A stretch of DNA of 64,000 nucleotides, taken from contig MU385747.1 in assembly GCA_022497155.1 (NCBI GenBank), positions 186,001 to 250,000 on the forward strand, in the 5' to 3' direction. The DNA is from Whalleya microplaca. Taxonomy: Eukaryota > Ascomycota > Sordariomycetes > Xylariales > Xylariaceae. Positions 21,811-34,277 of the stretch are shown here, piece by piece. The number at the start of each line of letters is the position of its first letter. Position 1 is the stretch's first letter. The notes beneath the pieces are model-generated. The model was given only the letters and a program-made list of their open reading frames with translations. It was not told the DNA's origin and did not search any database. Made by a program: the position numbers and the translations under genes.

Positions 21811-22709
21811 GCCACAAGAGGTCCCCTTAGCCGTCTACTAGGATGACTGATTGTCCTCAATATATGGAGCTGTCTCCAATTCACGGTCTCAGAGGGTCAA
21901 GGCACATCAATTCACTTGTAGAAATATATATACCTTTCCACTAGTACATATTACCACAGATATAAAAGCTTTCTTCTCCAGAAATATCTTGAACTTTATT
22001 GAACTGCTGCGCATTGCTTGGTGGTTGGAGGCTGCTCAATGTCCCGTACTTTGACTATTGCTTTCACTCGTTGTTAATAAAAACATTAGAACTATGCTCT
22101 AGTGCCTAACGCATATAGGTCAGTCACTATGACTGACTCATACACTATCCGTATAACATAGTTGTGCGTGATACTACGGGGAGGTACAAATGATGAGCTA
22201 TTAGCTTGGGGGGTATCCCTTAGCAGCTGCACACCCTCACATACCCTAACACGCACAATATTATATTCAACCCGTAGAAAGCCTTCTGGTTTTACAGAGT
22301 ACGGTATCTTTACCGAGTTTACAAGTTTACATTGAACTTAAACCATAATCATATCCCCCATAAAGGGTCGGAATTGCCATCTAAGATGAAGTTATGTACT
22401 ATATAGCTAGAATAGGTCATTGCAGAGTAATGTGGCGCACGGTAGCTTCTCTCAGGGGCACTGGTCACTGATGCTTATAAAGATATGATTTTGGTAGTAA
22501 TTCTAGAAACATAATAATATAATATTACGGAATCATCTAGAAATACAATGGAGAAATAATTGTCACCTGTCGAGGTGAGCAAAAAATGCGGAAGACGCTG
22601 GGGACCTCGATCGTTCCAGGCTGGGTACAATGCATATATGCCTCAGGGCTATGGCATATTGTATTAGTAGGCTCTCCTCACGTGGCTTTCCCCTGGCCCT
22701 TCTTTATGG

Positions 22710-22808
22710 TGGCATTTCTTACTGCACGAGGCTATCAGCGTGTGGCACTTCTTACTACATGAGGCTATCAGCGTGTGACATTTCTTACTGCATGAGGTTA
22801 CCAGTGTG
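22710..22808. repeat. 33-bp tandem repeat, 3 copies
   Basis: Units 22710-22742, 22743-22775 and 22776-22808 with 3-6 differences each, mostly transitions. A partial fourth unit starts at 22809. Confidence 0.85.
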
Positions 22809-22959
22809 TGGCAGATACAGTGTTACACAGCATATCATCTCAGCCTTAGAGTCATGCCAACAGCAAAGGGATCCATGAATAAAACTCTGAATTGTTCATG
22901 ATTCTTTGCAGTTTCGATTGAAAATACAAGCGTTTCCGTGTGTGAGACCTGACGACAAT

Positions 22960-25268
22960 ATGGATCTCAAAGACAATATCTCGAGTCCTTCGCCTATTGC
23001 TGGTGCTCATCTGAGCCTTTCTAATATCAGCACTGTACTAACATCTCTACCTTGCCATATGTGTAGTACCATAATACCCGAGCGGAGCAACTTAAATTTT
23101 AATAAAGGCGACGACATCTTAACAAATTATGAGTTCTTTGATTCATATCCAACATATCCAACTTTAGAAGCATCCTTTATGGCCGGTTGTACGTTGTGCG
23201 GTCTAATGAGAAAGAAACTCACTACGCTGTCGCCAAAGGTGATTCGATCAACCAAGAATAATAATGATATACTAGTCTGGAGTCCTTTCCAAAATAGAGA
23301 GGTGCACCTTGCTGAGGTTTGGGACCGAAAGGTGAAACTAAGGGTCGCATTCAAGTTCCTCGTGCCTGAAACCGTTCCAAGTTCAAGGGTTTCTAGCTTT
23401 GAGAGGTCCTATCCTCAGTTTGGTTGCATGATTACTTCAATATCTGTCAACTATCGCCCAGTTTCTGGTGTTTTAAGGGATGAAGATGGGAAACCATGGT
23501 CAGGCGATACGATTGACTTTCCTGTCTTCGATTCACCAGGTATGTCAGTAATGTAAAGATATGGAAACGTCAATTTAAATGAAAATTACTTATGCGTTAT
23601 CAAGATTTATATTCTCAAGAAAAGCAGTATAGGATCAGGCTTCCTAGTCCATCTTCTCTATCAGAGGAGAACGTTGACATGATGAGGCGTTGGATCGACG
23701 ACTGCGTGTATAATCATACAGAATGCTTGCTGACCTCTAAGGTGTGGGTTCCAACGCGGCTCTTAGAGATCAACTACAAAAACAAAAGTCTAACCCTCCG
23801 TCTTATCGACACTTCAAATCACTCCCTAGAGATGGGAAGCACATTCGCCGCCCTGAGCCATATGTGGGGTGATATGAGCATATCGCGCCCACTTCGGACC
23901 CTGAAATCAAACTATTATCAACTGAAAGAGGAGATAAAGGGGCCAGATATGCCACAGAACTTCGCCGATTCTGCCTTAGTATGTGTACGATTAGGGATTC
24001 TGTATCTGTGGATTGATTCTCTTTGCATAATACAGGACTCGCCAGAAGACTGGCGGCATGAGTCTGGCTTAATGCATCTAGTGTACCGGAACGCCATAGT
24101 TACCATTGTAGCCACTTCGGCTACGTCATGTCAAGATGGTTTCCTCTGTCGCGATGTCAGTAGCATCCCGGCTGTGAAGATCGCTTACACCAGCAACTAC
24201 AGCAAGTCCGAGCCTCAAGGTCATCATATGATAGTCTGCTGCTATGATCAGCCGCAAGACAACCAACGAATGTTTGCTGTGAATGGTTCCAAATGGAATA
24301 CCAGGGGCTGGACCCTGCAGGAGCGCAGTCTTGCAACTAGGATGATACACTTCTGCAGGAACAAGATTTTCTTCGAGTGCCGAGCCTGTCTAACGTCAGA
24401 GAATAATGAACCTGCACAAGAGATGGATCATATGAATAGTATTCTTTGGCCTCGCCGACCTTCTGCATCTTTTAAGGAACTTTACCAACATTGGCAACTT
24501 CTGCTTGGAGAGTACTGTTCGCGTAATCTGACCGTTAGCTCCGACAAGCTTCCTGCCATCCAGAGCATCGCGGAGGAGATGGCTACTGCTTCCGGTCATG
24601 ACTACATCCGATTTGCCGGGATGTGGCTCCAGAATCTCCGGCGTGAGCTCTTATGGTTCGTCTCTTTTGGGAATGCCACCTTACCCATAAAATGGCGCGC
24701 GCCGAGCTGGTCTTGGGCTTCCATCGAAGGTCAGATTACTCTTTGGCAAAGAGACTTCAGAAAGGTGCTACAAGCTCCCCCAGGCTCGCCTTTGTCTTGT
24801 GTTGCTTGTCATCCAATCCAGGTGCTGAGTATCGATCAAGCCTATCCAGACCTTTCGTCAGACATGTGTGGCTACCTTGAGGTCAACACGTTAGCCAAAC
24901 GCATCTACCGCATCAGCCGAGATGGAATTTCTACCAGCAGAAGAGACTTCTTTCCCTACAACCTTCGTCTTGCTCCTCATAAGCAGAGTCCAAATGAAGT
25001 GTTTGACTCAGCAGTTTTTGCCCACGGGAGACTAGACATACACAGCTCAGATGGACTTGAGGACGAACATGACGCTTTCCTACACGCGCATGTCAATGAT
25101 GAAGCGCGCGCTACAGGGTTAATTCTCAAGGCGACGCGACGGACTTCAGATACCGTGCTGTGGAGGAGAGTTGGAATCGCGACGCTTTTCGTCGATAGGT
25201 CAGAGATCCCCATCATGGATGATGTCTTCACATGTAAGGACGTCCCCGAGAAAATTGTACTTATATGA
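22960..25268 (+). CDS. HET-domain (heterokaryon incompatibility) protein
   Basis: Two exons: 22960-23539 and 23605-25268, with a 65-nt intron of donor GTATGT (747 residues). The HET domain (PF06985) shows its three blocks: FAALSHMWG; LWIDSLCIIQDSPEDW followed by VYRNAIVTIVATSA; and NTRGWTLQERSLATRMIHF. The N-terminal region has a paired-Cys segment (CHMC, later CTLC) found in many HET proteins. The C-terminal 250 residues are family-typical and uncharacterised. HET proteins trigger cell death in vegetative incompatibility when paired with a non-self partner. Upstream in-frame codons include a TTG at 22906, but the first ATG is at 22960. The gene lies about 26 kb from the STAND-gene group. Confidence 0.85.
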
Positions 25269-25901
25269 TCAACTAGAGACAATATGCGTAAATACGCACC
25301 CTAGATATATATAGAGAAAGAGAGAGATCCCTCGTGGAAGATGTTTTAACTTTAATTGGGACCAAATGTTAGCTAGCCCCTTAATGTCATATTGATATCG
25401 GCCGGGATGCTCTTAAATACTAAAATAGAGTCACATTCACTAATAAACTTCACGCGTCCATCCAATTCAAGCATAAGTCTGTATTATGAAACGTATAATA
25501 GAATTCTCATTCGAGGCTGTTCCTTAGATATTTAACGAGCATAAGCATTTCAGTCAAGTATTTAATTCAATACTGCATGCTCCTACAGCTCTCTCAAAAT
25601 TGCTAGGGCGGTTTTCAGCTAACCACCATGCAATATATACCAAAAATATTGAATGCGGCGTTTGCGATCCTTCAGTCACATGGATACGACGTAAACACGC
25701 GAATGGCCTCAGTGCTTATCTGACAAATGATACCTCATATTGCAACCTCGTATCAATCGCACAAAAGCTTAGATCCGCTCCCGTCCTTCCCGATGACAAG
25801 TTCTTATCCCTTACATCTAGACAACACTCTACTCAATTGATCTGTACCAGGGCCGCTCATTACTACATCGCCCGCCTTTTCAACGTTACACTCGCCCCAA
25901 G
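25269..25901. other. Intergenic region, 0.6 kb
   Basis: AT-rich with a short GA-rich run near 25308-25328. The frame 25600-25977 overlaps the better supported small gene in another frame and is rejected. Confidence 0.5.
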
Positions 25902-26150
25902 ATGCCAGATGAGGATGGACTCGAATGGGTGTCCGGCGTTAACCATGAGTTCAACACCGCGCTTTCGAATCTCCTGAACAACGACACCCCGAAAGACGAA
26001 CGACAGGCTGCTAAGGAGACAGCGATCGCGGAATGGGTTGAGGCTCTGGAGAATGCAAAGCACCATAGGGAGGAAGGCGAGCAGAAGGCCCGCGCCAAAA
26101 TCACGGATATCATCGAAAACACCAGGAAATGCGCATCGAAGGCAGACTAA
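25902..26150 (+). CDS. Small hypothetical alpha-helical protein
   Basis: An 82-residue single-exon frame with a good start context (CAAG before ATG) and a pyrimidine-rich leader upstream. Composition is acidic/helical (AKETAIAEWVEALENAKHH, then KARAKITDIIENTRK) with no signal peptide or membrane segment. I do not recognise a family. Support comes from the natural amino-acid composition and codon usage; no homology can be tested here. Confidence 0.45.
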   Translation: MPDEDGLEWVSGVNHEFNTALSNLLNNDTPKDERQAAKETAIAEWVEALENAKHHREEGEQKARAKITDIIENTRKCASKAD

Positions 26151-27318
26151 TCGCAGCAACTTGGCCGACCGCCTGAATGTCTAATACCTGGTGTTTGTTC
26201 GCCTCTACGAATTGATGGACAGGCCGGTAGTATGATTTAATTATTCGAGTTGCGCGGTAGTGAATTGGGCTTGGGAGTACTGGGGAGTTGAATGATAGAG
26301 GCAGCCTCGATGTTTGAAGCTACAGCAGGGATCTATGGGACGTTCTTGGCCAAGAACCAGGGAGTCTTTGGCGTTGCACTTTACCGTGGCAGATATACCA
26401 TTCAGTTCACTTCGAACCTTTCACTTGGGATTGTTCATTTCGTCTCATCGCTTTCGCAGATCTAGCGGACTGGGTCACTTTATTCGCTGTACTGTTGGTC
26501 GGTTTGTGTATTATAGCCGGTGATGCTGATGTGGCCAGCAGCAGCCTTCACCTTCTCAGGTCTACGTGGTATGCAAACTACTACGCCAGAGTGTGTTACA
26601 CTTACAGTTGGCATGACTGTAAAACAAGACTTCACCGATGCCCACTTTATGTCCTCAAAAGCCCAATCACGACCTGTATCTACACCACCATGTATGCTCA
26701 ACACTCGTGAATTATGAGGCAACAATGGAGAGGGAACGGTGTCGAATGTTGATTTCTTTATCCGACTGGAGCCATGGATCATCGTTGCAATAGAATATGG
26801 ACTTGTTCGCATCTAGAAAGCAGTAGCAATCACATGCACTATGAGGCATCTCACAAGAATTTTAGCGAACTCTAATTCTTTGTCTTCGTTTGCCCTTGCT
26901 CGATCGCTGGCATGTTAACCACGTGCCTCAATACTATTCATCTCATCAACCTAGCTTCTCTTTGTTTATCGTGGAATTATTGTTGGCGACTTCGAGTTGG
27001 GACTCAAATTTGCTTCGTCAAGACTACCAAGCTCTGACATGGACTTTAAATACTGATATTCCTCTGATTAGAAGCTTCTGGCTCTGACTACTGTACAAGT
27101 CTTGTTGGGTGACCATTCGCACTGACCTGCATATTCCGTCTTGTTCCCCTTGACTCACAGGTCAATCGGTAGAACACATACAGTTTTTATAAATTGAATG
27201 CGTTGGATGCCCCATGGACGTCTCACCGCCTCAATTTCCAATCCTTACCTTCACATGCAAATACTCGACTGATCATACTCTCCCCTACCTCTACCTCTGA
27301 TAGAACACCGAGCCGAAC
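26151..27318. other. Intergenic region, 1.2 kb
   Basis: No convincing gene, repeat or RNA. Overlapping short frames on both strands at 26480-26812 have unnatural composition. The last 150 bp are the promoter of the plus-strand gene at 27319. Confidence 0.5.
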
Positions 27319-28595
27319 ATGGAGCAGCTCAGGCCCTGGCCATTCGTCTACGACGCTGATGACATGAGCCGATATATCCCAGACTTCAGCAATGACGAAT
27401 ACAACGACATAACAGCGGTGCTGAGAAGTCTGGCAAGGGGGGGGTACCCGCGCCTAGACGCCGTGCCCACCGCCCTGAACGCATACAACTGCAACCAGAC
27501 TCGTGGCTGTCACGCGGAGTCGTGGGCTTACTTCCACGAAGTCACAACCATTACTCCCCTCGACGAGGAGATGAGAGTAGAACCAAGTATCGTTCTCCCC
27601 CCGGTCATAGCGGACGACTTCAACAAAGACTGGAGGGAGATAAAAGATCGCAGAAATTGCGGACACGAAGCTCCTGGGTGGCCAATAGCGCTAGCCAGCT
27701 ACCGCTTCCTATGCTTCATCCACAAGCACCGGATCGACCGGCGAGGGAGCAGCCAGAAGGGCGTACACACGATCAGCATCTGGGACCGAGAGGTGAGTCC
27801 AACGACCGATTACCCATTTTCCACCGCAATGAAAGCCCATCCAATTCCACCTCCACCGCTCCCCCCTTCCCCCCCCCCCCCAATCCCCCTTCTCTCTCTC
27901 ATGGCTAACGCGCACCCCTACCACTGCAGTTGGAAGAAATGACCTGGCACGACACCTACCACCACGAGCGCAAGACGCGCCGCGACGAGATCAGGCGCTT
28001 CTGGACGCACGCGGAGCTGCCGGACTTCGCCGACATATACGAGAACCGCGAGGCGTTCCTGCAGCGGATCCGCTACCGGACGGTGTACAACGCGAGCCAG
28101 CTGCTGGAGAACGTGCTGCGCGAAGCTGTGCCGCCGCGCAACTCGCTGTGGGCGGTGATGGCGATCGCCATCTACCACATGAACGGGATGCACGACCGCG
28201 AGGTCAGCATCGTGCCGGACCGGCCCGAGGTGTTCGGCGGCTCCAAGGCGAACCTGCTGCCGCAGTTCTTCGCGCACCTGCTGCGCCTGTGTCTGGAGGC
28301 CCGCCCGGGCCCCAACTGGGGATGTCGCGCGAGCGAGCGGTTCGTCGCGCAGCTCAAGATCCTCGAGAGGTTGCCGTGGATGCGGAAGGGCATGCGCAGG
28401 CGTTTGGGGGCGAAGCCTGATAAGGGGAAGGGTAAGGAAGTGGGTTATGCTGAGGGGTATAGCGGTGATGACTATGCTGCGGGACCATCTGGTGCCGCCA
28501 ATCCATATCGTCGTGGCATCGCCGATGATAGTGATGAAGATGAAGACGAAGATGAACGGGACTGGAACTGGGTCTGGGATGCGCTGAAGGTATGA
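27319..28595 (+). CDS. Hypothetical protein with acidic C-terminus
   Basis: Two exons: 27319-27792 and 27930-28595 (379 residues). The 137-nt intron (GTGAGT...CTGCAG) contains a long poly-C tract. No family is recognised. Visible features are a region rich in Trp and charged residues (WPFVYDADDMSRYIPDF), Cys/His near residues 58-64 (CNQTRGCH), a helical second exon (RTVYNASQLLENVLREAV, WAVMAIAIYHMNGMHD), and a C-terminal acidic run (DSDEDEDEDERDW). There is no signal peptide, so it is probably intracellular. Exon 2 is strongly GC-rich in its first 450 bp and less so afterwards. Confidence 0.65.
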
Positions 28596-29010
28596 GCAAA
28601 TACTGTGGAGCGGTTTGGGACGACTATGGTGTAAGGGGGACTTACCCATCATTTCCAACATATGAACTCCTCCTATCTTGGAGGGGAATATGGAAACCTA
28701 ACGACTACTGGTCGTATGAGATTTGGCGTATGCTATTTGTATGATAGACCACTTGATTAGAATCACCCATGGAGCCATAGAGATGGAAACAACAGTCAAA
28801 ATGTAAAAGTCAAGCACATTGAACCGTATCGTTAAAGTGAAAATAGTGAAAATAGTGAAAATAGCAATGCAAGCTCTCTGAGAGCGACAATTTTAACTGA
28901 AACCCATGCCAATCCCCGACACCGACCAACCAACCCATCAGCCCATCCCTTTATCAGCCATCCCGAGCTAACTTACCACAAGTACTTACACAACCGCGTA
29001 TGGGAGCCTT
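28596..29010. other. Convergent intergenic region with 9-bp repeat
   Basis: 3' flanks of the two neighbouring genes. Three exact copies of GTGAAAATA lie at 28837-28863. Nothing else seen. Confidence 0.6.
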
Positions 29011-29793
29011 CTAGCTACTGCGACTGCTCTTACTACTGCCACTGCTAGAGCTGCTGCTGCGACTGCGGCTCTTGTGCTTCTTGTCTTTCTTGTGGTGCTT
29101 CTTTTCCTTCTTGTCCTTCTTATGCTTCTTGTCGCCATGCGACCCGCCAAACGCGGCAGCCGGGGAGAACCCAGACCCGTGACCTGAACTACCGTGTGAA
29201 CCACCTCCTAGGTAATGCGCCGCGGCCGCCGCGCCTATGGCTGCCAACGGGGTACTTCCCTTCTTCCCGCCGGCCATACCACCTAGCATGGACCCGAGCC
29301 CCTTATCGGGATTAGGGTCGTGGGGGTTGGCCCCGTGTTGGGCAGATGGGTATTGGGGCTGCTGATGCGGGTAGGGGTTCTGGTTCCCAGCTTGTGGGTA
29401 GCCCTGAGGCGGGTAGCCATGGCCCTGCGCCGAACCCGTCCGGTTATCGTACGGAGGCTGGCTCTCGGGATAGGGGGCATAGTTGCCGTGCTGTGACGGG
29501 GCGCCGTAGGACTGTTGCGGCGGATAGGGAGAGTGGTTTCCCGTGGGCGGGGCACCGTACTGTGATGGAGGGTTGGGGGATTGGGGCGGATAGGGAGAAT
29601 GAGACGACGGTGCCCCGTACTGATGCTGCGGGGGATACTGGCCCTCCGGCTGGTGGTACTGTTGCTGAGGAGGGTATGTACCTGCCGGTGGAAACTGGTC
29701 CGAGGGAGGGTATGCATTCTGCGGCGGATACTGATTCTGCTGTGGAGGATAGCCGCCGCCTCCCTGTCTACCGTAATAATCTTGATTCGACAT
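29011..29793 (-). CDS. Disordered YPPQ-repeat protein with Gly-zipper and Lys/Ser-rich tail
   Basis: Single exon, 260 residues. Residues 1-150 consist of irregular YPPQ/QYGAP repeats rich in Pro, Gln and Tyr, a composition seen in phase-separating or membrane-adaptor proteins. Residues about 163-200 (GLGSMLGGMAGG, then AAIGAAAAAHYLGGG) look like a glycine-zipper-type hydrophobic segment. The C-terminal 45 residues are Lys-rich (KKHKKDKKEKK) and then a Ser/Arg run (SRSRSSSSSS). Fungal proteins of this layout are usually annotated only as hypothetical or glycine-zipper proteins; location and role are unknown. Confidence 0.7.
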   Translation of the reverse strand: MSNQDYYGRQGGGGYPPQQNQYPPQNAYPPSDQFPPAGTYPPQQQYHQPEGQYPPQHQYGAPSSHSPYPPQSPNPPSQYGAPPTGNHSPYPPQQSYGAPSQHGNYAPYPESQPPYDNRTGSAQGHGYPPQGYPQAGNQNPYPHQQPQYPSAQHGANPHDPNPDKGLGSMLGGMAGGKKGSTPLAAIGAAAAAHYLGGGSHGSSGHGSGFSPAAAFGGSHGDKKHKKDKKEKKHHKKDKKHKSRSRSSSSSSGSSKSSRSS

Positions 29794-30535
29794 TCTGAAA
29801 TTGATGTGTTCAGAACTTCAGACAAACGTAGAAGGTGTGCGACTAATGTTGGTCGTCTAGTTTTGTAGATATGTAGTCGACAAAGATTATTTTGATGTTG
29901 GTTCTCTCTCTCTCATGTAATGATGTAATAATCAGGTTTGATCAGGATAGCAGGAGACCGAGAAGTAAGATCGGGACCTGGAGGAGGACAAAGGAGTTCG
30001 GAGATACTACCTAACCTAGGTAGTGTGTGCGCTGGTATGTGTAAGTGTGTGTACTTGTAAGTGTGTGTATGCGTAAGTAGGGAGGTGGAAACAAAGGATC
30101 TAGGACTACAGACTGTAATCCGTATAAATTGTCTGATTAATGACAGTTTGCGCGGGACCGGTGACAGGTCCCTGATTGCAGCTACGTGCGCGGGGTCAAC
30201 TACATAGTGGCCCATGCCAAGCTGCCAAGATAAGACGGAAAGACAATTCATACTCCGTACAGATTACTCTGTACAAGCATTGACAATGTCTTTTCAAATA
30301 CATACAATTATTGTTTCGTTCTATGTGAAACTTAAAAATATAAAGATATATCATTCTATGTAGGTTTCATACCTATCATCAGCGTGGCCATATGTGTCGA
30401 TAAAAGAATGCGAAACTCCTCAACTTAATGGTTATTGTGCCTCTCGCCCCTTATTACTTTCAATTCTTTCAATTAGTTCCTCCTTTCATCGGCGAGCAAA
30501 ATAAATGCGATTTATTAGAAGTCAGCAAAAGCTAA
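29794..30535. other. Intergenic region with GT microsatellite
   Basis: Upstream region of the YPPQ-repeat gene. A GTGTGTAAG-type microsatellite lies about 30022-30080. No gene supported. Confidence 0.5.
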
Positions 30536-30637
30536 TGCATGAACGGGGAGTCGAACCCCGAGCTCAACCTAACCGATCGTCATCCTAGCCGAACACAGTC
30601 ATGGAAGGGTTGAATGTTACCGCTACACCATTCATGC
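30536..30637 (-). tRNA. tRNA-Gly (anticodon TCC) with 31-nt intron
   Basis: Read on the minus strand, 5' GCATGAA (30637-30631) pairs perfectly with TTCATGC before the discriminator A at 30536. The anticodon stem CAACC/GGTTG encloses a loop with anticodon TCC at 30605-30603. A 31-nt intron (30601-30571) follows position 37, the canonical place for nuclear tRNA introns. The T arm GGTTCGACTCC and the D arm with GTAGCGGTA provide B- and A-box promoters. The mature length is 71 nt, as expected for tRNA-Gly. Confidence 0.93.
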
Positions 30638-31478
30638 AATGTTATTGGATATCGTCGCCAAAAACGCTACTTATATAGGGCGCGATGTTTTCAGCACGAG
30701 TGAGAATATCAACCACCATACAACTACACGTCAAATATCTGCTAACATATATATATATATATGTACATAGCATCGCTTGATATGTCAGCTAACTCAGTAC
30801 TTACATCCATACTCGCTATGTAAACAGAGTTGTTTTGTACTGCCTAGTGTTCAATTGATACAAAGTTGCCGGGCAATCGAAGGAAACTTCAATGCATCAC
30901 CATCATCCGATGATATGTAGGCAGACTTTTGTTGTGAACACTGCCCTGTAAATGCTGGTAAGTCTGCTTCCTGTTCTTTTTCTTTTCCCGTAAAATCCGC
31001 TTATTCTGTCTTAGTCTCACTTATTCTAGATAGGGGTAATAGTTAGCTAGGTTATAGAGGATACAACGTGATATCTTTCAAGTGCATATTCTCGGGGGAA
31101 ACCAATGGGAGTTGGTCTTGCTCGCCATATTGTCTAATTTCTTTCCCTTGTTTTCTAGGTTTCTCCTCCTTCCAGTACTTGTTGGTGTCGCCGGATGTAA
31201 TGTGTAATTACTGTGCATCAATAAGGACGTCGATTTTGCGACACATATCAATGATGCTTAGTTGGCATATGTACAAGTCCCAGAGACCAGAAGTTTTAAG
31301 GTCCAAAAATGGCAGGTTCTGTATTATATGCTAAATATGGCGCACCGGCGCGCTTAACGAACGTGATTAATCTACTCGATTCAATAACCCGTCGTAGTGG
31401 AGAAAAGACCACCCAGGGGGTTTAGAAAATCAGAGTCTGAAGGTAAACCTATAGGAATAATTATGTTTCCATGGATCC
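30638..31478. other. Intergenic region, 0.8 kb
   Basis: AT-rich; it includes an (AT)n run near 30749-30761. The short frame at 31068-31334 has no recognisable product. Confidence 0.5.
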
Positions 31479-32791
31479 TTAGAAACCATGATCATTCAGG
31501 TAGGAAAACATGAGCTGGAACACGGCCGACGCGTTCTTGGCCACATTCAACGCGTGCCCTGTGTTAGGCTGCAGGTACACCGTCACGTTGGACGCCCCGG
31601 GGAACGTGCTGATCGTGATGTTCTCCTCGGAATACGTGCCCCTGCAGTCTCCATTGCAGTTGACGTAGTCGAACTCTCCGACGATCAACTGAGCAAAACG
31701 ACATCGTCTTAGCCGTCAACTCATCAGCGGTACTAACTTTGGGGTAGACATACCTGGACGGGGCCCGTGTACGCGGGTCCGGGGTTCGCAAAGGCCTGCT
31801 GACTCGATGCGTACAGCGCCACAGCCTCGGGCTGCTTGATCTCCTCGGTGTAGATCAGCAGCGCGGGGTCGAGCGACTCCTTTGTGAAGTAGACCTTCTG
31901 CAGCGTGTTGAGCGACGTGAGGACGATGTAGCCCGAGCCAAACTTGCCAAAGCGAACGGGGTCGGAGACAGGGGCAAAGTCGTGCTCGAAGGTGGCGACC
32001 GGCACATCGGTCAGGTGGGTGCTGTTGGGGAGGAAGCCCGTCAGGAGCGCGGCATCGGATAGGTTCCCGTGCTGCGTCAGCAGGCCGGCGATGAGCAGCG
32101 AGCCGAACGAGTGGCCCACGTGGACGATATGCTTCGGGTTCGGCTCTGGGACGGTATTAGAGACGGCTTTGGCAGAGCTGAGCAACGTTCCGTTGCGAGC
32201 CATGGTTGTGATTTGGCGGAGAATCTCGACTTCTGTAGCTGCCTGCACGACCTCGTAGGGGTTGGAGATCGAGGAGTTCCCGGTCCCGATCCTATCGAAC
32301 ATAAGGATGGGGTATCCCTCGCTGATGGCCGCGTCGACATATGAGTGCTCCTCAGGCTGGACCTCCACATCCCAATATCTGCCACCGTGCCTGGTTCAGT
32401 ACCTAAAGCAGCTAAACGCTTACCTAACAAGTTGTCTTGGGTCGACGTACCTTTTGTCCCAAGCGTTTCCTTGCACGGCTATCTGGAGTATGTCAGACTT
32501 GTCATTTTTCGTCGATGGGACGCAAAGCCGAGCGCTGATGTTGAAGGTGTCATTGATGGCTATGTCACTAGTATTACGCTGCGCCGGGGTAGGCGCATCC
32601 CACACGCTAAAGTTTAAGACCCATTGAACGGCATCGATATTGCTGTCGACGCGAGGCATGGTGAAGTAATTGTTGGTGGCGGAAACGGGGACGGCCAAGT
32701 CGAACTCGACACATTGCTTGCTGACTGCTACGGCCATGGCCTTAGCTGCGAACAGCAGGCCAACCTGAATTAGTCGAGTAGAGAGCATCAT
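31479..32791 (-). CDS. Secreted alpha/beta hydrolase
   Basis: Three exons: 32791-32451, 32378-31754 and 31688-31479 (391 residues), with introns of 72 and 65 nt. The N-terminus is a signal peptide (hydrophobic residues 8-24 ending near AMAVAVS). The catalytic machinery of the alpha/beta-hydrolase fold is visible. The nucleophile elbow is GHSFGS, with an upstream strand PILMFDRIGTGNSS supplying the oxyanion region. The acid is probably in the GEFDYV segment, and the catalytic His is in NTGHALN near the C-terminus. Several NxS/T sites (NTS, NGT, NLS, NST) fit extracellular glycosylation. The substrate is unknown; esterase or lipase activity is the general expectation. The second codon is also ATG (32788). 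Confidence 0.82.
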
Positions 32792-33703
32792 TTATTTTCA
32801 GCTTTATGCGAATATGAGTTGACTTCGTGAGGAGGATTGTTGATTGCCCTTCTCTTTCATTCTTCTGGAAGGCGTCTATCCTATACTTTATATACTTGTT
32901 GAGTCTACATGTAACCAATTCTGCTAGCTTTTTCTATGCTGTCTCTTTGCTCTTATCACTTGACATCTTCGTCGTATTCCTGCCAAGTTATAGCCCAAGT
33001 TCCAAGGTTCCTAACAAGCAACAGCCTCTTGTCGTACCGGTGTCAAATTATAACCTATGGTTCTACCAACGAACACCCAATAAATTCCAAATAAGTCCAG
33101 TGATGATAGTCTCACCGATGGATAGGGCTTAGAGCTTTGGGCTATACTCTCAACTCTTAGGTTTACACTGGTCTGTTGCTTATAGTATTTGTCAGACTGT
33201 GGGCTTTGCCGCAGTCAGCCTTATTGCATGCCGTGGCTAAGCCCCCCCCGGAGCTTCCGGAAGGCCCAGAGGGGCGTATAAAGCCCGCTGGACTAAGTGA
33301 TTTGGAATATATTTCTCAAATGAGCTTAGTAAGGTGAAATAGCACCTGAGTATATAATCACAATTGTTAGAATATAGGAGGTTGGCTTACCCACATGCTA
33401 TACTATTGTAGTATACATCCTCCAAAGGCTCTAAGATACTCTTAGACTTAGACCAAAATTCTTTTTAAACGAGTATTGATCCTATATCTTTGAAAGAAAT
33501 GAACGTAACAGGATGCGTAAGATAAATAATTAACATATGATTTTTTCTACTACTTATACCATATATAAACCTCATGCGATCACAAGGACACTACTCTGAC
33601 ACTGACTGCGTTAACGGTAAGCGGGCTTAGTCATACATCACTTCGCTCTACTGCCATAGCTAACCATCCCCTCTTACGAGAACCGACTCAAAGGCGATCC
33701 CGG

Positions 33704-33823
33704 ATGCCTAGTACCAATAGTTTCGGAGACTTAGTTGTGCCGGATTCGGCTTCGGACAACGACTATGATCCATACGGCGCGGAAAGAGATCTGCAGCGGA
33801 GAAGACGCCTCGCAGTATATTGA
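33704..33823 (+). other. Short coding-like remnant (39 codons)
   Basis: An ATG frame whose translation has a natural acidic-then-basic composition (DSASDNDYDPYGAERD, then LQRRRRLAV). It ends shortly after a possible donor GTATAT. It may be a first exon or a fragment of a transposon protein inside the repeat-rich block. I cannot assign a family. Confidence 0.25.
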
Positions 33824-34277
33824 CCTAAGAAATTCGAGTTTCTTTTCTTATAAATTACAATACCTATTGCTTGAGTCTCTCACTCTAGTTGAATGTGCTG
33901 ATTCCAGCCTCCAGTTGCGGTTTTGTGGAAAAAGAATTTTGGCAAACCGTACATAGTTTGAGATCTTTATTAACAGCGCCGACAGAGAGTAGTCAAAAAT
34001 TAAGGAGGCCAGAGGGAGGCCATAGGGAGGCCAGTAGGGGGGTCCAATAATAGCTTCAATAAAATTTGAGGAAAGTACATCTATTCATTAGTGAAATGTA
34101 CTGAGAGGCAGGTATATCTACTATCAGGTGGGATCCAGTCAGAATAGCCATCTACCTAGTTAAGATAGACGTTTCTTGAATAGTCGCGATGGCATAATCG
34201 TAATGGAAGGAGTGAGGGCAGTCATAAAAGAAGACTAGGCCAGTTTGATGTGTGCCACTTTTAAAAGTATGACATGG

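Larger units (their letters stand above)
21448..22959. other. Intergenic region, 1.5 kb, with two tandem repeats
   Basis: Divergent region between the 2EXR-like gene (minus) and the HET gene (plus). It contains the 15-bp and 33-bp tandem repeats listed separately and AT-rich sequence from about 22060 to 22600. The open frame at 22630-22878 is produced by the 33-bp repeat and is not supported as a gene. Confidence 0.6.

Noticed and set aside
22630..22878. 82-codon frame
   Set aside because: Generated by the 33-bp tandem repeat (repeated Ser-Tyr-Cys-Met-Arg-Leu units); no other support.
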